A stretch of DNA of 33,350 bases from Actinomycetes bacterium. Lineage in GTDB: Bacteria > Actinomycetota > Actinomycetes > Actinomycetales > Microbacteriaceae. Each line of letters opens with the position of its first letter. Positions within the stretch are counted from its first letter, which is position 1. The notes beneath the pieces are model-generated. The model made no database searches. It was given only the letters and a program-made list of their open reading frames with translations, and had not been told where the DNA came from. The stretch covers positions 1 to 33,350 of the forward strand of contig JAJYBG010000008.1 in the NCBI GenBank assembly GCA_021779075.1, given 5' to 3'. The translations under genes and the position numbers were made by a program. Of the stretch, positions 10,485 through 18,736 are shown one piece after another.

Positions 10485-11305
10485 AGCAGCGGCTCTCCTT
10501 GCGCGTCGACGGCGTTGCGTTCGCCGGCGCGCACCGCGATGGGCAGGTGGTTCTCGACGGGTGGGATCGGGCAGTTCCACGCCAGGCTGAACGAACACGG
10601 CAGCAGCGCAGCGTAGTTGAAGTCGAGGATGACGCGGCCGGGGCCGGCGGAGTCGAGCTCAAGGCTGCGGCCGGCCGAGTAGGTCTCGACCCCGTTCGTG
10701 GCATCCGCGAAGAGCACGAGCAGCGAATCCGGGCGCGCCCCGCGCGTCGCGGCGAGCCGGTACTCGGCGCCGTCGACCTCGAAGACGACCTCGGCGGTGA
10801 CCGGGGTGTCGATCGGGCGCGGGTCGCGGTGGTGGGGGATGGCGACGGTGCGGCCGGGCGCGACGGTCTCGATGCGCCCCTCGATGCGCCAGGCGTCGTC
10901 GCAGGGGTACGCGGTGATGCCGGCGAAGCGGTTCGCCCATTCCGAGTGCGGGTTCCACACCTGGAGCGCGAACTTCGAGCGGTCGTAGCTGAAGACGATG
11001 CCCTCGGCACCGTCGGGGAAGGAGGCGACGGTCGGCCCATCGGCCTCGTCGTAGTGCAGGATCGCCGTGCCGTCGACGAGTGCGCCGCCGATGCGGATGC
11101 CGTCGGCCGCGGTCGCGTCGACGCGCACTCCGGCCTCGCCTGCCGGCAGTGGCGACCAGCGGCCGGGCGCGCCCGTCACGGTCTGGCCGGGCGCGGTGAC
11201 CATGTCGCCCCAGAAGAACGACGCCGGTCCGCGGCTGGAGGCGGCGTTGCGGATGCGCGCCTCGCGGTGCGCATCGAGTCTGTCGAGTTCAGCGGTGGTG
11301 CTCAT
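10481..11305 (-). CDS. DUF1684 protein
   Basis: This 274-residue protein has the DUF1684 signature near its C-terminus, a run of DFNYAALLPCSFSLAWNCP followed by PPVENHLPIAVRAGE, with two cysteines in the conserved CSF...NCP segment. The family has no established function; members are cytoplasmic (no signal peptide is seen here). ATG 11305 (MSTTAELD) overlaps the stop of the upstream monooxygenase by four bases and has GGAAG just upstream; the ATG nine bases earlier has no ribosome binding site. Tight coupling on both sides to flavin monooxygenases suggests it works on the same substrate or product, perhaps as hydrolase or binding protein; this is speculation from context. Confidence 0.82.
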   Translation of the reverse strand: MSTTAELDRLDAHREARIRNAASSRGPASFFWGDMVTAPGQTVTGAPGRWSPLPAGEAGVRVDATAADGIRIGGALVDGTAILHYDEADGPTVASFPDGAEGIVFSYDRSKFALQVWNPHSEWANRFAGITAYPCDDAWRIEGRIETVAPGRTVAIPHHRDPRPIDTPVTAEVVFEVDGAEYRLAATRGARPDSLLVLFADATNGVETYSAGRSLELDSAGPGRVILDFNYAALLPCSFSLAWNCPIPPVENHLPIAVRAGERNAVDAQGEPLL

Positions 11306-12624
11306 GTCTTCCATCGTGACGCGGGAGGTGCAAGTCCGAGGTGCTCGCGCAATGTTTCGCCTTCGTACTCGGTACGGAACAGCCCGCGCCGCTGCAGTTC
11401 GGGCACGACGAGGCTCGTGAAGTCCTCGAGCGTGCCGGGCAGATAGGGGAAGGACACGTTGAAGCCGTCGGCGGCGCCGGTGGTGAAGTACTCCTCGATG
11501 CGGTCGGCGACATCGTCGGCGGTGCCGATGACCGCGCCGTCGCCCTCTGCGACGAACGCCACGAGGCCGCCGACGGTGAGGCCGTCCTGCACCGCCTGCG
11601 CGTAGAGCTCGGCCTGGGCGCCCTGGCTCGCGTTCGTCGCGGGCAGTGGCGGCAGCGGGGAATCCGCCGGCAGCGAGGCGAGGTCGGCGCGCAGCCAGTA
11701 CTCGACGTCGGCGAGGGCCACGCGCGGGTGCAGCAGCTCGCGCACCGCGGCGAACTTGTCCTCGGCCTCGGCGCGGGTGCGCCCGACGACCGTCGCGAGC
11801 TCGGGCAGCACGAGGATCTCATCGGGATTCCGCCCGAACCCGGCTGCTCTGGCCTTGATGGCCGCGTACTGCTCGCGCGACGGCTCGATCGCCTGTGCCC
11901 GAGTGAAGACGAGGTCGGCGATGCGGGCGGCGAGCGCCTGGCCGGCCCCGGACGAGCCGGCCTGGGCGATGATCGGACGGCCCTGCACCGGGCGGCGGAT
12001 GTTGAGGGGGCCGGCGACGGTGAAGAACTCGCCTCGATGGTCGAGGCGGTGCCGGCGGGCGGTGTCGAGGTAGATGCCGGATGCCTTGTCCTCGACGAAT
12101 CCGCCCTCCTCGACGCTGTCCCAGAGCCCCTCGACGACGTCGTAGAACTCCTCGGCGCGCCGGTAGCGGTCCGCGTGCAGCAGATGGCTGTCGAGGCCGT
12201 AGTTGCGCGCCTCGGCGTCGTTGAGCGACGTGACGACGTTCCAGCCCGCGCGGCCGTGCGAGATGTGATCGATCGCCGCGAAGACCCGGGCGGTGGTGTA
12301 CGGCTCCGAATAGCTGGTCGATGCCGTCGCGACGAGGCCGATCCGGTTCGTCACGGCGGCGAGGGCGCCGAGCAGCACGGTCGGCTCGAGGGCGTCGTTG
12401 ACGACGGCGACGCGCTCGAGGACGGCGTCGGGAGAATCCGGCACGCCGACGAGGTCGGGGAAGAAGACGGCGTCGAACTTCGCCGCCTCGAGGCGCTTCA
12501 CCAGCCCGGCGATGAACTCGAAGTCCACGCCCGCGGCGCGCGGGGCCTCCGGATGCCGCCAGCCGGCCAGGTACTCCCCGGCCGGTTTGAGGAACCCGCC
12601 GAGGTGCAGCGTGCGCCCGGTCAC
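11302..12624 (-). CDS. LLM monooxygenase, NtaA/SnaA/DszA type
   Basis: This 440-residue protein belongs to the long-form luciferase-like monooxygenases (nitrilotriacetate monooxygenase A, DszA, dimethylsulfide monooxygenase group). The N-terminal HLGGFLKPAGEYLAGWRHPEA (start of the family's first strand and Trp-rich loop), TSYSEPYTTARVFAAIDHIS, RAGWNVVTS and the late GPLNIRRPVQGRPIIAQAGSS segments are diagnostic. Members use FMNH2 from a separate reductase to cleave C-N or C-S bonds. GTG 12624 overlaps the preceding stop by four bases (GTGA). The importer and sulfhydrylase in the island point to a sulfur compound as substrate, but the sequence cannot separate this from an amine or aromatic substrate. 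Confidence 0.9.
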   Translation of the reverse strand: MTGRTLHLGGFLKPAGEYLAGWRHPEAPRAAGVDFEFIAGLVKRLEAAKFDAVFFPDLVGVPDSPDAVLERVAVVNDALEPTVLLGALAAVTNRIGLVATASTSYSEPYTTARVFAAIDHISHGRAGWNVVTSLNDAEARNYGLDSHLLHADRYRRAEEFYDVVEGLWDSVEEGGFVEDKASGIYLDTARRHRLDHRGEFFTVAGPLNIRRPVQGRPIIAQAGSSGAGQALAARIADLVFTRAQAIEPSREQYAAIKARAAGFGRNPDEILVLPELATVVGRTRAEAEDKFAAVRELLHPRVALADVEYWLRADLASLPADSPLPPLPATNASQGAQAELYAQAVQDGLTVGGLVAFVAEGDGAVIGTADDVADRIEEYFTTGAADGFNVSFPYLPGTLEDFTSLVVPELQRRGLFRTEYEGETLREHLGLAPPASRWKT

Positions 12625-13613
12625 GCGCCCACCTCGGCGGCGGCACGCTTCCAGCCGAGGACGGGGGCGACCTCGCGGGCGATGGTCTCGAGGCCGCGGA
12701 TGGCCTCGTCGAAGGTCGTCCGGTGGGCCTGGGCGGCGAAGACGAGGTCGGTGGCGAGCTCGACGACCGGCGCGGCGCCGATGCTCGCGATGACGTCGTC
12801 GACGGTGCCGTGGTGGATGTTCATCGCCGCGAGCAGCTCCTCCGGGGCTGCGTCCTCGCCGACCCAGCCGGCGCGCTGGTAGTAGGACAGCGAGCTGTCG
12901 CGCACGCCCGGCCACAGCGAGTCGGCGACGGCCTCGGCAGAGGCGCCGAAGAAGGCTGAGTGCACGATCGCGAGGCGCGGCGCGATGCCCACCTCCGCCG
13001 CCGCCGCGAGATAGGCCTGGGCGAGCTCGAGCTGGACGGTCGCGGCAGGGCCGATGCCGATGAGCACGCCGTGGCCGTCGCGCGCCACCTGGGCTTCGCG
13101 CTCGACCGACCCCGGAGACTCCCAGATGCGTTCGAGCAGTGTCGGCGCCGGCGGCTGAAGCCGGGTCCCGGGTGCGAGCTCTTCGCCGGCGAGGGCGCGG
13201 CGCAGCACATCCGACGCGTTCGCGTAGAGCGCGCGCCGATCGTCGGCCGAGCGCCCGAACGCCGCGAACTGCTCGGGGTGCGGATTGCCGCTGCCGATGC
13301 CGAGCTCGAGGCGGCCGCTCGCGAGCGCGTCGAGGACCGCGGCGTCCTCCGCGACCCGCAGGGGCTCGTCGAGGGTGATCGTCACGACCGCCGTGCCGAG
13401 CCGGATGCGCGAGGTGCGCTGCGCCACCGCGGCGAGGAAGACGAGCGGCGACGGCAGTCGGCCCTCGTTCGTCGAGAGGTGGTGCTGCGCCACCCAGCCC
13501 GTCTCGAAGCCGAGCTCTTCCGCCGCCTGGAAGAGGTCGATGCCCCCGGCGTAGAGGTCGGCGGCGCTCTGCTCGCCGTGGAGGTGCGTCTGAAAACCGA
13601 GGCGGAAGGTCAT
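12621..13613 (-). CDS. LLM flavin-dependent oxidoreductase, 330 aa
   Basis: This is a second short-form luciferase-like oxidoreductase. Visible blocks are AAEELGFETGWVAQHHLS, PSPLVFLAAVAQRTSRIRLG, and DEPLRVAEDAAVLDALASGR followed by LELGIGSG. It resembles a group of LLM proteins (KPN_01858-like, from memory) found beside family-5 binding-protein importers and CMD proteins, which matches the arrangement here. AGAGGA lies about eight bases before ATG 13613. Its start is 18 bases after the ABC ATPase stop, so it belongs to the transporter operon, and its end overlaps the NtaA-type gene by four bases. Cofactor (FMN against F420) is not decided by the sequence I can read. Confidence 0.88.
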   Translation of the reverse strand: MTFRLGFQTHLHGEQSAADLYAGGIDLFQAAEELGFETGWVAQHHLSTNEGRLPSPLVFLAAVAQRTSRIRLGTAVVTITLDEPLRVAEDAAVLDALASGRLELGIGSGNPHPEQFAAFGRSADDRRALYANASDVLRRALAGEELAPGTRLQPPAPTLLERIWESPGSVEREAQVARDGHGVLIGIGPAATVQLELAQAYLAAAAEVGIAPRLAIVHSAFFGASAEAVADSLWPGVRDSSLSYYQRAGWVGEDAAPEELLAAMNIHHGTVDDVIASIGAAPVVELATDLVFAAQAHRTTFDEAIRGLETIAREVAPVLGWKRAAAEVGA

Positions 13614-13631
13614 GGGAATCCTCTTTCGAAA

Positions 13632-14426
13632 TCAGCGCCGGCGGCGGCCGTCGAGGCGGGGCACCGCCGACAGTAGCGCGCGGGTGTACTCGTGCTCAGG
13701 AGCGCTGAGGACCCGCTGCGACGGGCCGTCTTCGACGATCTCGCCGTCGTGCATGACGATGACGCGGCGGGCGAAGTGCTGCACCAGGCCGATGTCGTGC
13801 GAGACCAGGATCATCGAAAGGCCGAGGTCGCGGTGCAGCTCGCGGAGCAATTCGACAACCTGGGCGCGCACGGTGACGTCGAGGGCGCTGAGCGGCTCGT
13901 CGCCGATGAGCAGCTTCGGGCCGTGCACGATGGCCCGTGCGAGGGCGACGCGCTGGCGCTGGCCGCCGGAGAGCTCGTGCGGGTACCGCGTCGACAGCTC
14001 CGCGGCGAGCCCCACCCGTTCGAGCACCTCGGCGACCATGGCGCGGTGGTCGCCGTCGATGCCGAGCGCGCGCAGTGGCTCGATGACGCTGCGCCACACC
14101 GGCATGCGCGGGTCGAGCGAGGCATAGGGGTCCTGCAGCACGATGCCCGTCTCGCGGCGCAGCCAGCGCAGCGACGCGGCCGAGCCGGGCGCCACGCGGC
14201 GGCCCTCGAACTCGACCGATCCCGAGGTGGGGGAGTCGAGGGCGAGGATGAGCCGCACGAGCGTGGACTTGCCCGAGCCGGATTCCCCGATGATGGCGAG
14301 CGTGTCGCCGTCCGCCATCTCGAAGCTGACCCCTGCGAGCGCCCGCTTGACCTCGGCCGGGCCGAAGAGCGTGCGCCTCGGCAGCACATGGTCGCGGACG
14401 AGGCCGGTCACCGTCAGCAGTGTCAT
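13632..14426 (-). CDS. ABC importer ATPase, DppF/OppF type
   Basis: This 264-residue ATPase is the second of the pair. It contains the Walker A GESGSGKST, Q-loop VLQDPYASLDPR, signature LSGGQRQR, Walker B LLIGDEPLSALD and switch SHD. It lacks the long C-terminal oligopeptide-transporter extension of many OppF proteins and ends in a basic RRRR tail. ATG 14426 overlaps the stop of the partner ATPase by four bases. It would power uptake of the substrate bound by the lipoprotein encoded at 17149-18651. Confidence 0.93.
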   Translation of the reverse strand: MTLLTVTGLVRDHVLPRRTLFGPAEVKRALAGVSFEMADGDTLAIIGESGSGKSTLVRLILALDSPTSGSVEFEGRRVAPGSAASLRWLRRETGIVLQDPYASLDPRMPVWRSVIEPLRALGIDGDHRAMVAEVLERVGLAAELSTRYPHELSGGQRQRVALARAIVHGPKLLIGDEPLSALDVTVRAQVVELLRELHRDLGLSMILVSHDIGLVQHFARRVIVMHDGEIVEDGPSQRVLSAPEHEYTRALLSAVPRLDGRRRR

Positions 14427-15277
14427 GACAGCCCGCCTTCGGCGGCGGGTTCCGCGCGACGATCCGCGGGATCGCCGCCTCCGAGTGGAATCCGCGCATC
14501 GAAGCTCGTGAGCCGCGCCGCGGCGACGAGCCCCGCGGTGACCTCGTGCTGAGGGTGGTCGAGGATGCCCGCGACGGTGCCGCGCTCGACTGCGCGGCCG
14601 TTCGCGAGCACGAGCACGGAATCGGCCACCTGGGCGAGCACGCCGAGGTCGTGGGTCACGAAGACGAGCGCGGTGCCGGATTCGCTGACGAGGTCGTTGA
14701 AGAGTTCGAGGATTCCGGCCTGGATCGTCACGTCGAGCGCGGTCGTCGGCTCGTCGGCGAGCAGCACGCTGGGCGAGGCGGCGAGGGCGATGCCGATGCC
14801 GACGCGCTGGCGCTGCCCGCCCGAGAGCTGGTGCGGGTAGCGCTCGACGATGCGGCTCGGATCGGGAAGCTTGACGAGCGAAGCGAGGCGCACCGCTTGG
14901 CGGGCGCGCTCGTCGTGGTCGCGCCGGCCGACGATGCCGTGCAGCAGCAGAGGCTCGACGAGCTGGTTGCCGATGGTGCGCATCGGGTTGAGCGCCGTCT
15001 GCGGGTCTTGGAAGACCGATCCGATCCGGCGGCCGCGGATGCGCGCGAGCTCCTTCTCGGCCAGGCCCAGCAGCTCGACCCCGTCGAGGCGGACGCTGCC
15101 GGTCCAGGTGGCGCGCTCGGGGAGCAATCCGGGGATCGCGAGCGTCGTCAGCGACTTGCCCGAGCCGGATTCCCCGATGATGCCGAACCGCTCGCCCGGC
15201 GCGACCGAGAATGACACCGCGTCGACGACGACGCGCTCGCCGAAGCGGATGGTGAGGTCGGAGATCTCCAGGCTCAC
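14423..15277 (-). CDS. ABC importer ATPase, DppD/OppD type
   Basis: This 284-residue ATPase has Walker A GESGSGKSL, Q-loop VFQDPQTALNPM (the DPxxxLNP form typical of peptide/nickel importers), signature LSGGQRQR, Walker B VLLADEPTTALD and the H-loop THD. The last 40 residues hold no Cys-rich iron-sulfur motif. GTG 15277 overlaps the permease stop (GTGA). It pairs with the DppF-like subunit to form the heterodimeric motor of the importer. Confidence 0.93.
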   Translation of the reverse strand: MSLEISDLTIRFGERVVVDAVSFSVAPGERFGIIGESGSGKSLTTLAIPGLLPERATWTGSVRLDGVELLGLAEKELARIRGRRIGSVFQDPQTALNPMRTIGNQLVEPLLLHGIVGRRDHDERARQAVRLASLVKLPDPSRIVERYPHQLSGGQRQRVGIGIALAASPSVLLADEPTTALDVTIQAGILELFNDLVSESGTALVFVTHDLGVLAQVADSVLVLANGRAVERGTVAGILDHPQHEVTAGLVAAARLTSFDARIPLGGGDPADRRAEPAAEGGLS

Positions 15278-16185
15278 GGGGTCGCCGCCTTTCGGCGGCG
15301 CCTGCTCGAGCGACGGTCCATCGGACCGTCGCTCCCGGCGAGCAGCCGGGGGTCCGTCGCCTCGCGCAGGGCATCCCCGAAGAGGTTGAACCCGAGCACG
15401 GTGAGGCCGATCGCGACGCCCGGCCACACCGCGGTCAGCGGGTAGAGGGTGATGTAGTTCTGCAGGTCGTGCAGCATGCGGCCCCACGAGGCGGTGCCCG
15501 GGTCGGCGCCGTAGCCGAGGAATGACAGGCCGGCCTCCGAGAGGATCGCCACCCCGGCGGCGAGAGACAGCTGCACGATGAACACCGGCGCGATGTTGGG
15601 GAAGATGTGGTCGACGAGGTTCCGCCACGGCCCGACCCCCGCGGCGCGCGCGGCGAGCACGTAGTCGGTGCGCGCCACCCGGCGGATCTCGCCGCGCGAG
15701 ACTCGGGCGATGTTGACGCCGAATCCGATGCCGACGGCGATGACGACGTTGACGAGCGAGGGGCCGAGGACCGCGGTGAGCATGACGGCGATGAGCAGCA
15801 CTGGGAACGCGATGAGGATGTCGACGATGACGGCGATAGTCTCGCGCAGCCATCGGCCGGTCAGCGCCCCGAGCGCGGCGAGGGCGATGCCGACGACGGT
15901 GGCGACGACGGAGGAGCCGGCGGCGACGAGCAGCGTGGTGCGCGAGCCGAGGAAGAGGTAGCTGAAGATGTCCTTGCCGACCGCGTCGGTGCCGAGGAGG
16001 TGCGCGAGGCTCGGGCCGAGCCAGGGGTGGAACGGGTCGGCGTAGAACGGGTCGACGGGCGTCCAGAAGCTCGAGACGACCGCGGAGGCCACCAGCAGGA
16101 TGATGACGATCGAGCCGAAGATGCCGGCCGGTCGCCGCCGCAGTTCGCGCAGCCAGGCCGGGCCCTGAGTCCGTCGAGGGGTCAT
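15274..16185 (-). CDS. ABC importer permease, DppC/OppC type
   Basis: This 303-residue integral membrane protein has an N-terminal span (about residues 23-42), the OppC-N region with LLGTDAVGKDIFSYLFLGSR, and five further spans. The EAA loop that docks with the ATPase is AARAAGVGPWRNLVDHIFPN. ATG 16185 overlaps the partner permease stop by four bases. The C-terminal tail is unusually basic (RRSSRRRRK). Confidence 0.93.
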   Translation of the reverse strand: MTPRRTQGPAWLRELRRRPAGIFGSIVIILLVASAVVSSFWTPVDPFYADPFHPWLGPSLAHLLGTDAVGKDIFSYLFLGSRTTLLVAAGSSVVATVVGIALAALGALTGRWLRETIAVIVDILIAFPVLLIAVMLTAVLGPSLVNVVIAVGIGFGVNIARVSRGEIRRVARTDYVLAARAAGVGPWRNLVDHIFPNIAPVFIVQLSLAAGVAILSEAGLSFLGYGADPGTASWGRMLHDLQNYITLYPLTAVWPGVAIGLTVLGFNLFGDALREATDPRLLAGSDGPMDRRSSRRRRKAATP

Positions 16186-17144
16186 TCGAGGTCCCCGTCC
16201 GCCTGCCGCTCGCGCGGGTCGACGAGGCGGTGCACGACGTCGACGACGAAGCCGACGACGAGGATGAGCGCGGTGATGACGAGCAGCTCGCCCTGCACCT
16301 TGACGAGGTCGCGATTGCCGACATCGTCGACGAGCGCCTTGCCGAGGCCGGGCAGCTGGAACACCACCTCGACGAGCACGGCGCCGACGAGCAGCGCGGC
16401 GAGCTGGATGCCGAGCACCGACACCACCGAGAGGATGACGTTCGGCAGGCCGTGCGTCACGAGCGCGCGGGTCCGCGTCATGCCCTTCGCCGCCGCGGTG
16501 CGCACGAAGTCCTGGCTCATCGCCTCGAGCGCCGCGGAGCGCGTGAAGCGCAGCAGCACGGCGCCCTCGACGAGAGCGATGGACAGCGCCGGCAGGATGA
16601 GCGAGTCGAATGCGCGCCGCGGGTTCGCCCAGCCCGCATTGGGGAACCCCTGCACCGGCAGCCAGCGCAGGTACAGCCCGACGCCGACGGCGAGCAGCAT
16701 TCCGATGAACACGATCGGGATCGCTGCGACCGCCTGGGCTGCGGCGGAGATGGCGAAGCCGCTGAAGCGCCGGTGGCGCACCGCCGACACGACGCCGAGG
16801 GGGATTCCGATGGCGAGGCCGAACACGAGCGACAGGCCTGCGAGGGGCAGGGTGACGGTGAGGGCCCGGCCGATGTCGTCGGCCACCGGCACGCCGGTGA
16901 GCAGCGACTGCCCGAGGTCGCCGTGGAGCAGTCCCGCCACCCAGTCGCCGAACTGGACCAGCACCGGCTGGTCCAGTCCGAGCGATCTGCGGATGTGGGC
17001 GATCTGCTCCGGTGTGGCCTGGGTTCCGCCGATCGTGAGGGCTACGTCACCCGGGAGCACCCGGAGGGTGAAGAAGATCAGGATCGCGGCGACCGCAAGC
17101 CCCACCAGGAGCAGCAGCGCCCGAGTGGCGAGAAAGCGGGTCAC
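16182..17144 (-). CDS. ABC importer permease, DppB/OppB type
   Basis: This 320-residue permease begins with a membrane span (LLLLVGLAVAAILIFFTL) and the family's PGDVA motif, followed by five more spans. The EAA loop is TAAAKGMTRTRALVTHGLPN. GTG 17144 begins four bases after the binding-protein stop; GGACAGTGAG overlapping that stop may act as ribosome binding site. With its partner it forms the translocation pore. Confidence 0.93.
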   Translation of the reverse strand: MTRFLATRALLLLVGLAVAAILIFFTLRVLPGDVALTIGGTQATPEQIAHIRRSLGLDQPVLVQFGDWVAGLLHGDLGQSLLTGVPVADDIGRALTVTLPLAGLSLVFGLAIGIPLGVVSAVRHRRFSGFAISAAAQAVAAIPIVFIGMLLAVGVGLYLRWLPVQGFPNAGWANPRRAFDSLILPALSIALVEGAVLLRFTRSAALEAMSQDFVRTAAAKGMTRTRALVTHGLPNVILSVVSVLGIQLAALLVGAVLVEVVFQLPGLGKALVDDVGNRDLVKVQGELLVITALILVVGFVVDVVHRLVDPRERQADGDLE

Positions 17145-17148
17145 GAAC

Positions 17149-18651
17149 TCACTGTCCGCCGAGGACCGAGATGTTCGCCAGGTTGAGCCGGTTGTTGGTG
17201 TTGTTCACCGGCAGGCCCTTGAGCGAGGTGCTCACCACGTTGAGCACGACGCCCTGGTACAGCCACTCCGCCGCGGCGTCGTTCGACACGATGGCGGCGG
17301 CCTGCGAGAGATACTTCGCCTCGTCGCCCTCGGTCGTCGACGCGAGTGCCTGGTGATACCGCGACTGCACCTGAGCGTTGTCGTAGTGGAAGTAGTACTT
17401 CGGGTTCGTCCACAGCGTGCCGAAGTCGTGCGACTCGACGTGGTCGACGATGCTCAGCTGGTAGTTGCCGGCGATGAACACCTGCGACAGCCAGGTGTTG
17501 AAGTCGACCTGCTTGACGGTGAGCTTGACGCCCACCGCGTTGAGCTCGCTGGTGAGGATGTCGGAGATCGTCGTGCCGTACGGAGTGGGGATCGTCAGCG
17601 TGAGCCTGGTCACTCCCGCCGCGGCGAACTTCGCCTTGGCGTCGGCCGCGTTGTAGGCGTCGACCGAGGTGAGGTCCTGGTATCCCGGGTCCCCGGTGGG
17701 GATCGGACCGCCGAGCGGGAGGCCGGCGCCGCCGACCGCCGCGATGATCGCCTTGGGGTCGATCGCCTCGCGGATGGCGGTGCGCACGTCCTTCTTGCTC
17801 AGCGTCGGGTCGGTGTTGTTGAAGCCCAGCGTCCACTTGTCGGTGGAGTCGCCCTGGACGATGGCGAGGTTCTGAGCGCCGGCGAACTTGGCCTTCTGGG
17901 TGGGGTCGACGGGCAGCAGCGCCTGGAGATCGCCCGAGAGGGCTGCGTTCGCCGCGGTCGCGGTGTCGGCGTAGTAGTGGAAGACGATCTCCTTCACCTG
18001 CGCCTTCGTGCCCCAGTAGTTGTCGTTGCGGTCGAGGGTGAGGCTGGTGTTGGCCTGGAAGCCGGCGACCGTGTACGGGCCGGTGCCGAGCGCGGTCGTC
18101 TTGAGGTCGTTCGTCGCGCCCTTCTCGAGCACGATGCCCGCGCGGCCGGCGAGCGCCCACAGCGTCTCGATGTTCGGCTTGTCGAGCTTGACCTCGACGG
18201 TGCCGACGTCGGGTGCGGTGACCGAGGCGACGTCCGCGAGACCGGACGCATCCACGTAGGTCGTCTTGTTCTTGGTGGCATCCTGCAGCGAGCTCACGAC
18301 GTCGTCGGCGGTCAGCGCGTGGCCGTCGCTGAACGTCACGCCGGAGTTGAGCGTGAAATCGTAGGTGAGGCCGTCGGGGGAGATCGTGTAGCTCTTGGCG
18401 ATGTCGCGGACGATCTTGCCGCTGTCGTCGAGGGTGACGAGGCCCTGGTACACGTTGTCGAGCAGCGCCTGGTTGAGGGCCGCGCCGGCGGTGGTGCGGA
18501 TGTCGAGGTCGGTCGGGGCGAGGACGAGCCCGAGGTTCACGGTCGCGTCGGTGTTGACGGGGGTGGGGGTGGAGCCGCCGGTGCACGCGGCGAGCGTCAC
18601 AGCCGAGACTGTGGCGAGACCCGCGGCGAGCAGTATCTTCGAGGTGCGCAT
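17149..18651 (-). CDS. Extracellular solute-binding lipoprotein, family 5
   Basis: This 500-residue binding protein has a lipoprotein signal (MRTSKILLAAGLATVSAVTL then AAC, lipidated Cys23). The family-5 core is visible: LLDNVYQGLVTLDDSGKIVR, YTISPDGLTYDFTLNSGVTF, DGHALTADDVV and LGTGPYTVAGF. Family-5 proteins bind peptides, opines, nickel chelates, glutathione and other small organic molecules, so the ligand is open. It sits at the head of the importer genes, 85 bases after metY. No convincing promoter is seen in that gap, although AGAAG before ATG 18651 can serve as ribosome binding site. The long plus-strand open frame over it is a GC shadow. Confidence 0.93.
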   Translation of the reverse strand: MRTSKILLAAGLATVSAVTLAACTGGSTPTPVNTDATVNLGLVLAPTDLDIRTTAGAALNQALLDNVYQGLVTLDDSGKIVRDIAKSYTISPDGLTYDFTLNSGVTFSDGHALTADDVVSSLQDATKNKTTYVDASGLADVASVTAPDVGTVEVKLDKPNIETLWALAGRAGIVLEKGATNDLKTTALGTGPYTVAGFQANTSLTLDRNDNYWGTKAQVKEIVFHYYADTATAANAALSGDLQALLPVDPTQKAKFAGAQNLAIVQGDSTDKWTLGFNNTDPTLSKKDVRTAIREAIDPKAIIAAVGGAGLPLGGPIPTGDPGYQDLTSVDAYNAADAKAKFAAAGVTRLTLTIPTPYGTTISDILTSELNAVGVKLTVKQVDFNTWLSQVFIAGNYQLSIVDHVESHDFGTLWTNPKYYFHYDNAQVQSRYHQALASTTEGDEAKYLSQAAAIVSNDAAAEWLYQGVVLNVVSTSLKGLPVNNTNNRLNLANISVLGGQ

Positions 18652-18736
18652 TGCTGTGTTCTTCTTCTCTCTCAGACGGATGGATTGCGAATGGTGCGCG
18701 GTGGCGTGGGGGTGCTCAGCCGATAGTCTCCGCTGA

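Noticed and set aside
15607-18726. 1039-codon open frame on the plus strand
   Set aside because: It lies antisense to the importer genes, has no domain pattern, and is rich in Arg/Asp/Val as expected from a GC-rich shadow frame.
18652-18736. Possible SAM or other riboswitch between metY and the binding-protein gene
   Set aside because: I could not find the paired stems or conserved cores of an S-box or SAM-II element. The metY start itself appears leaderless.
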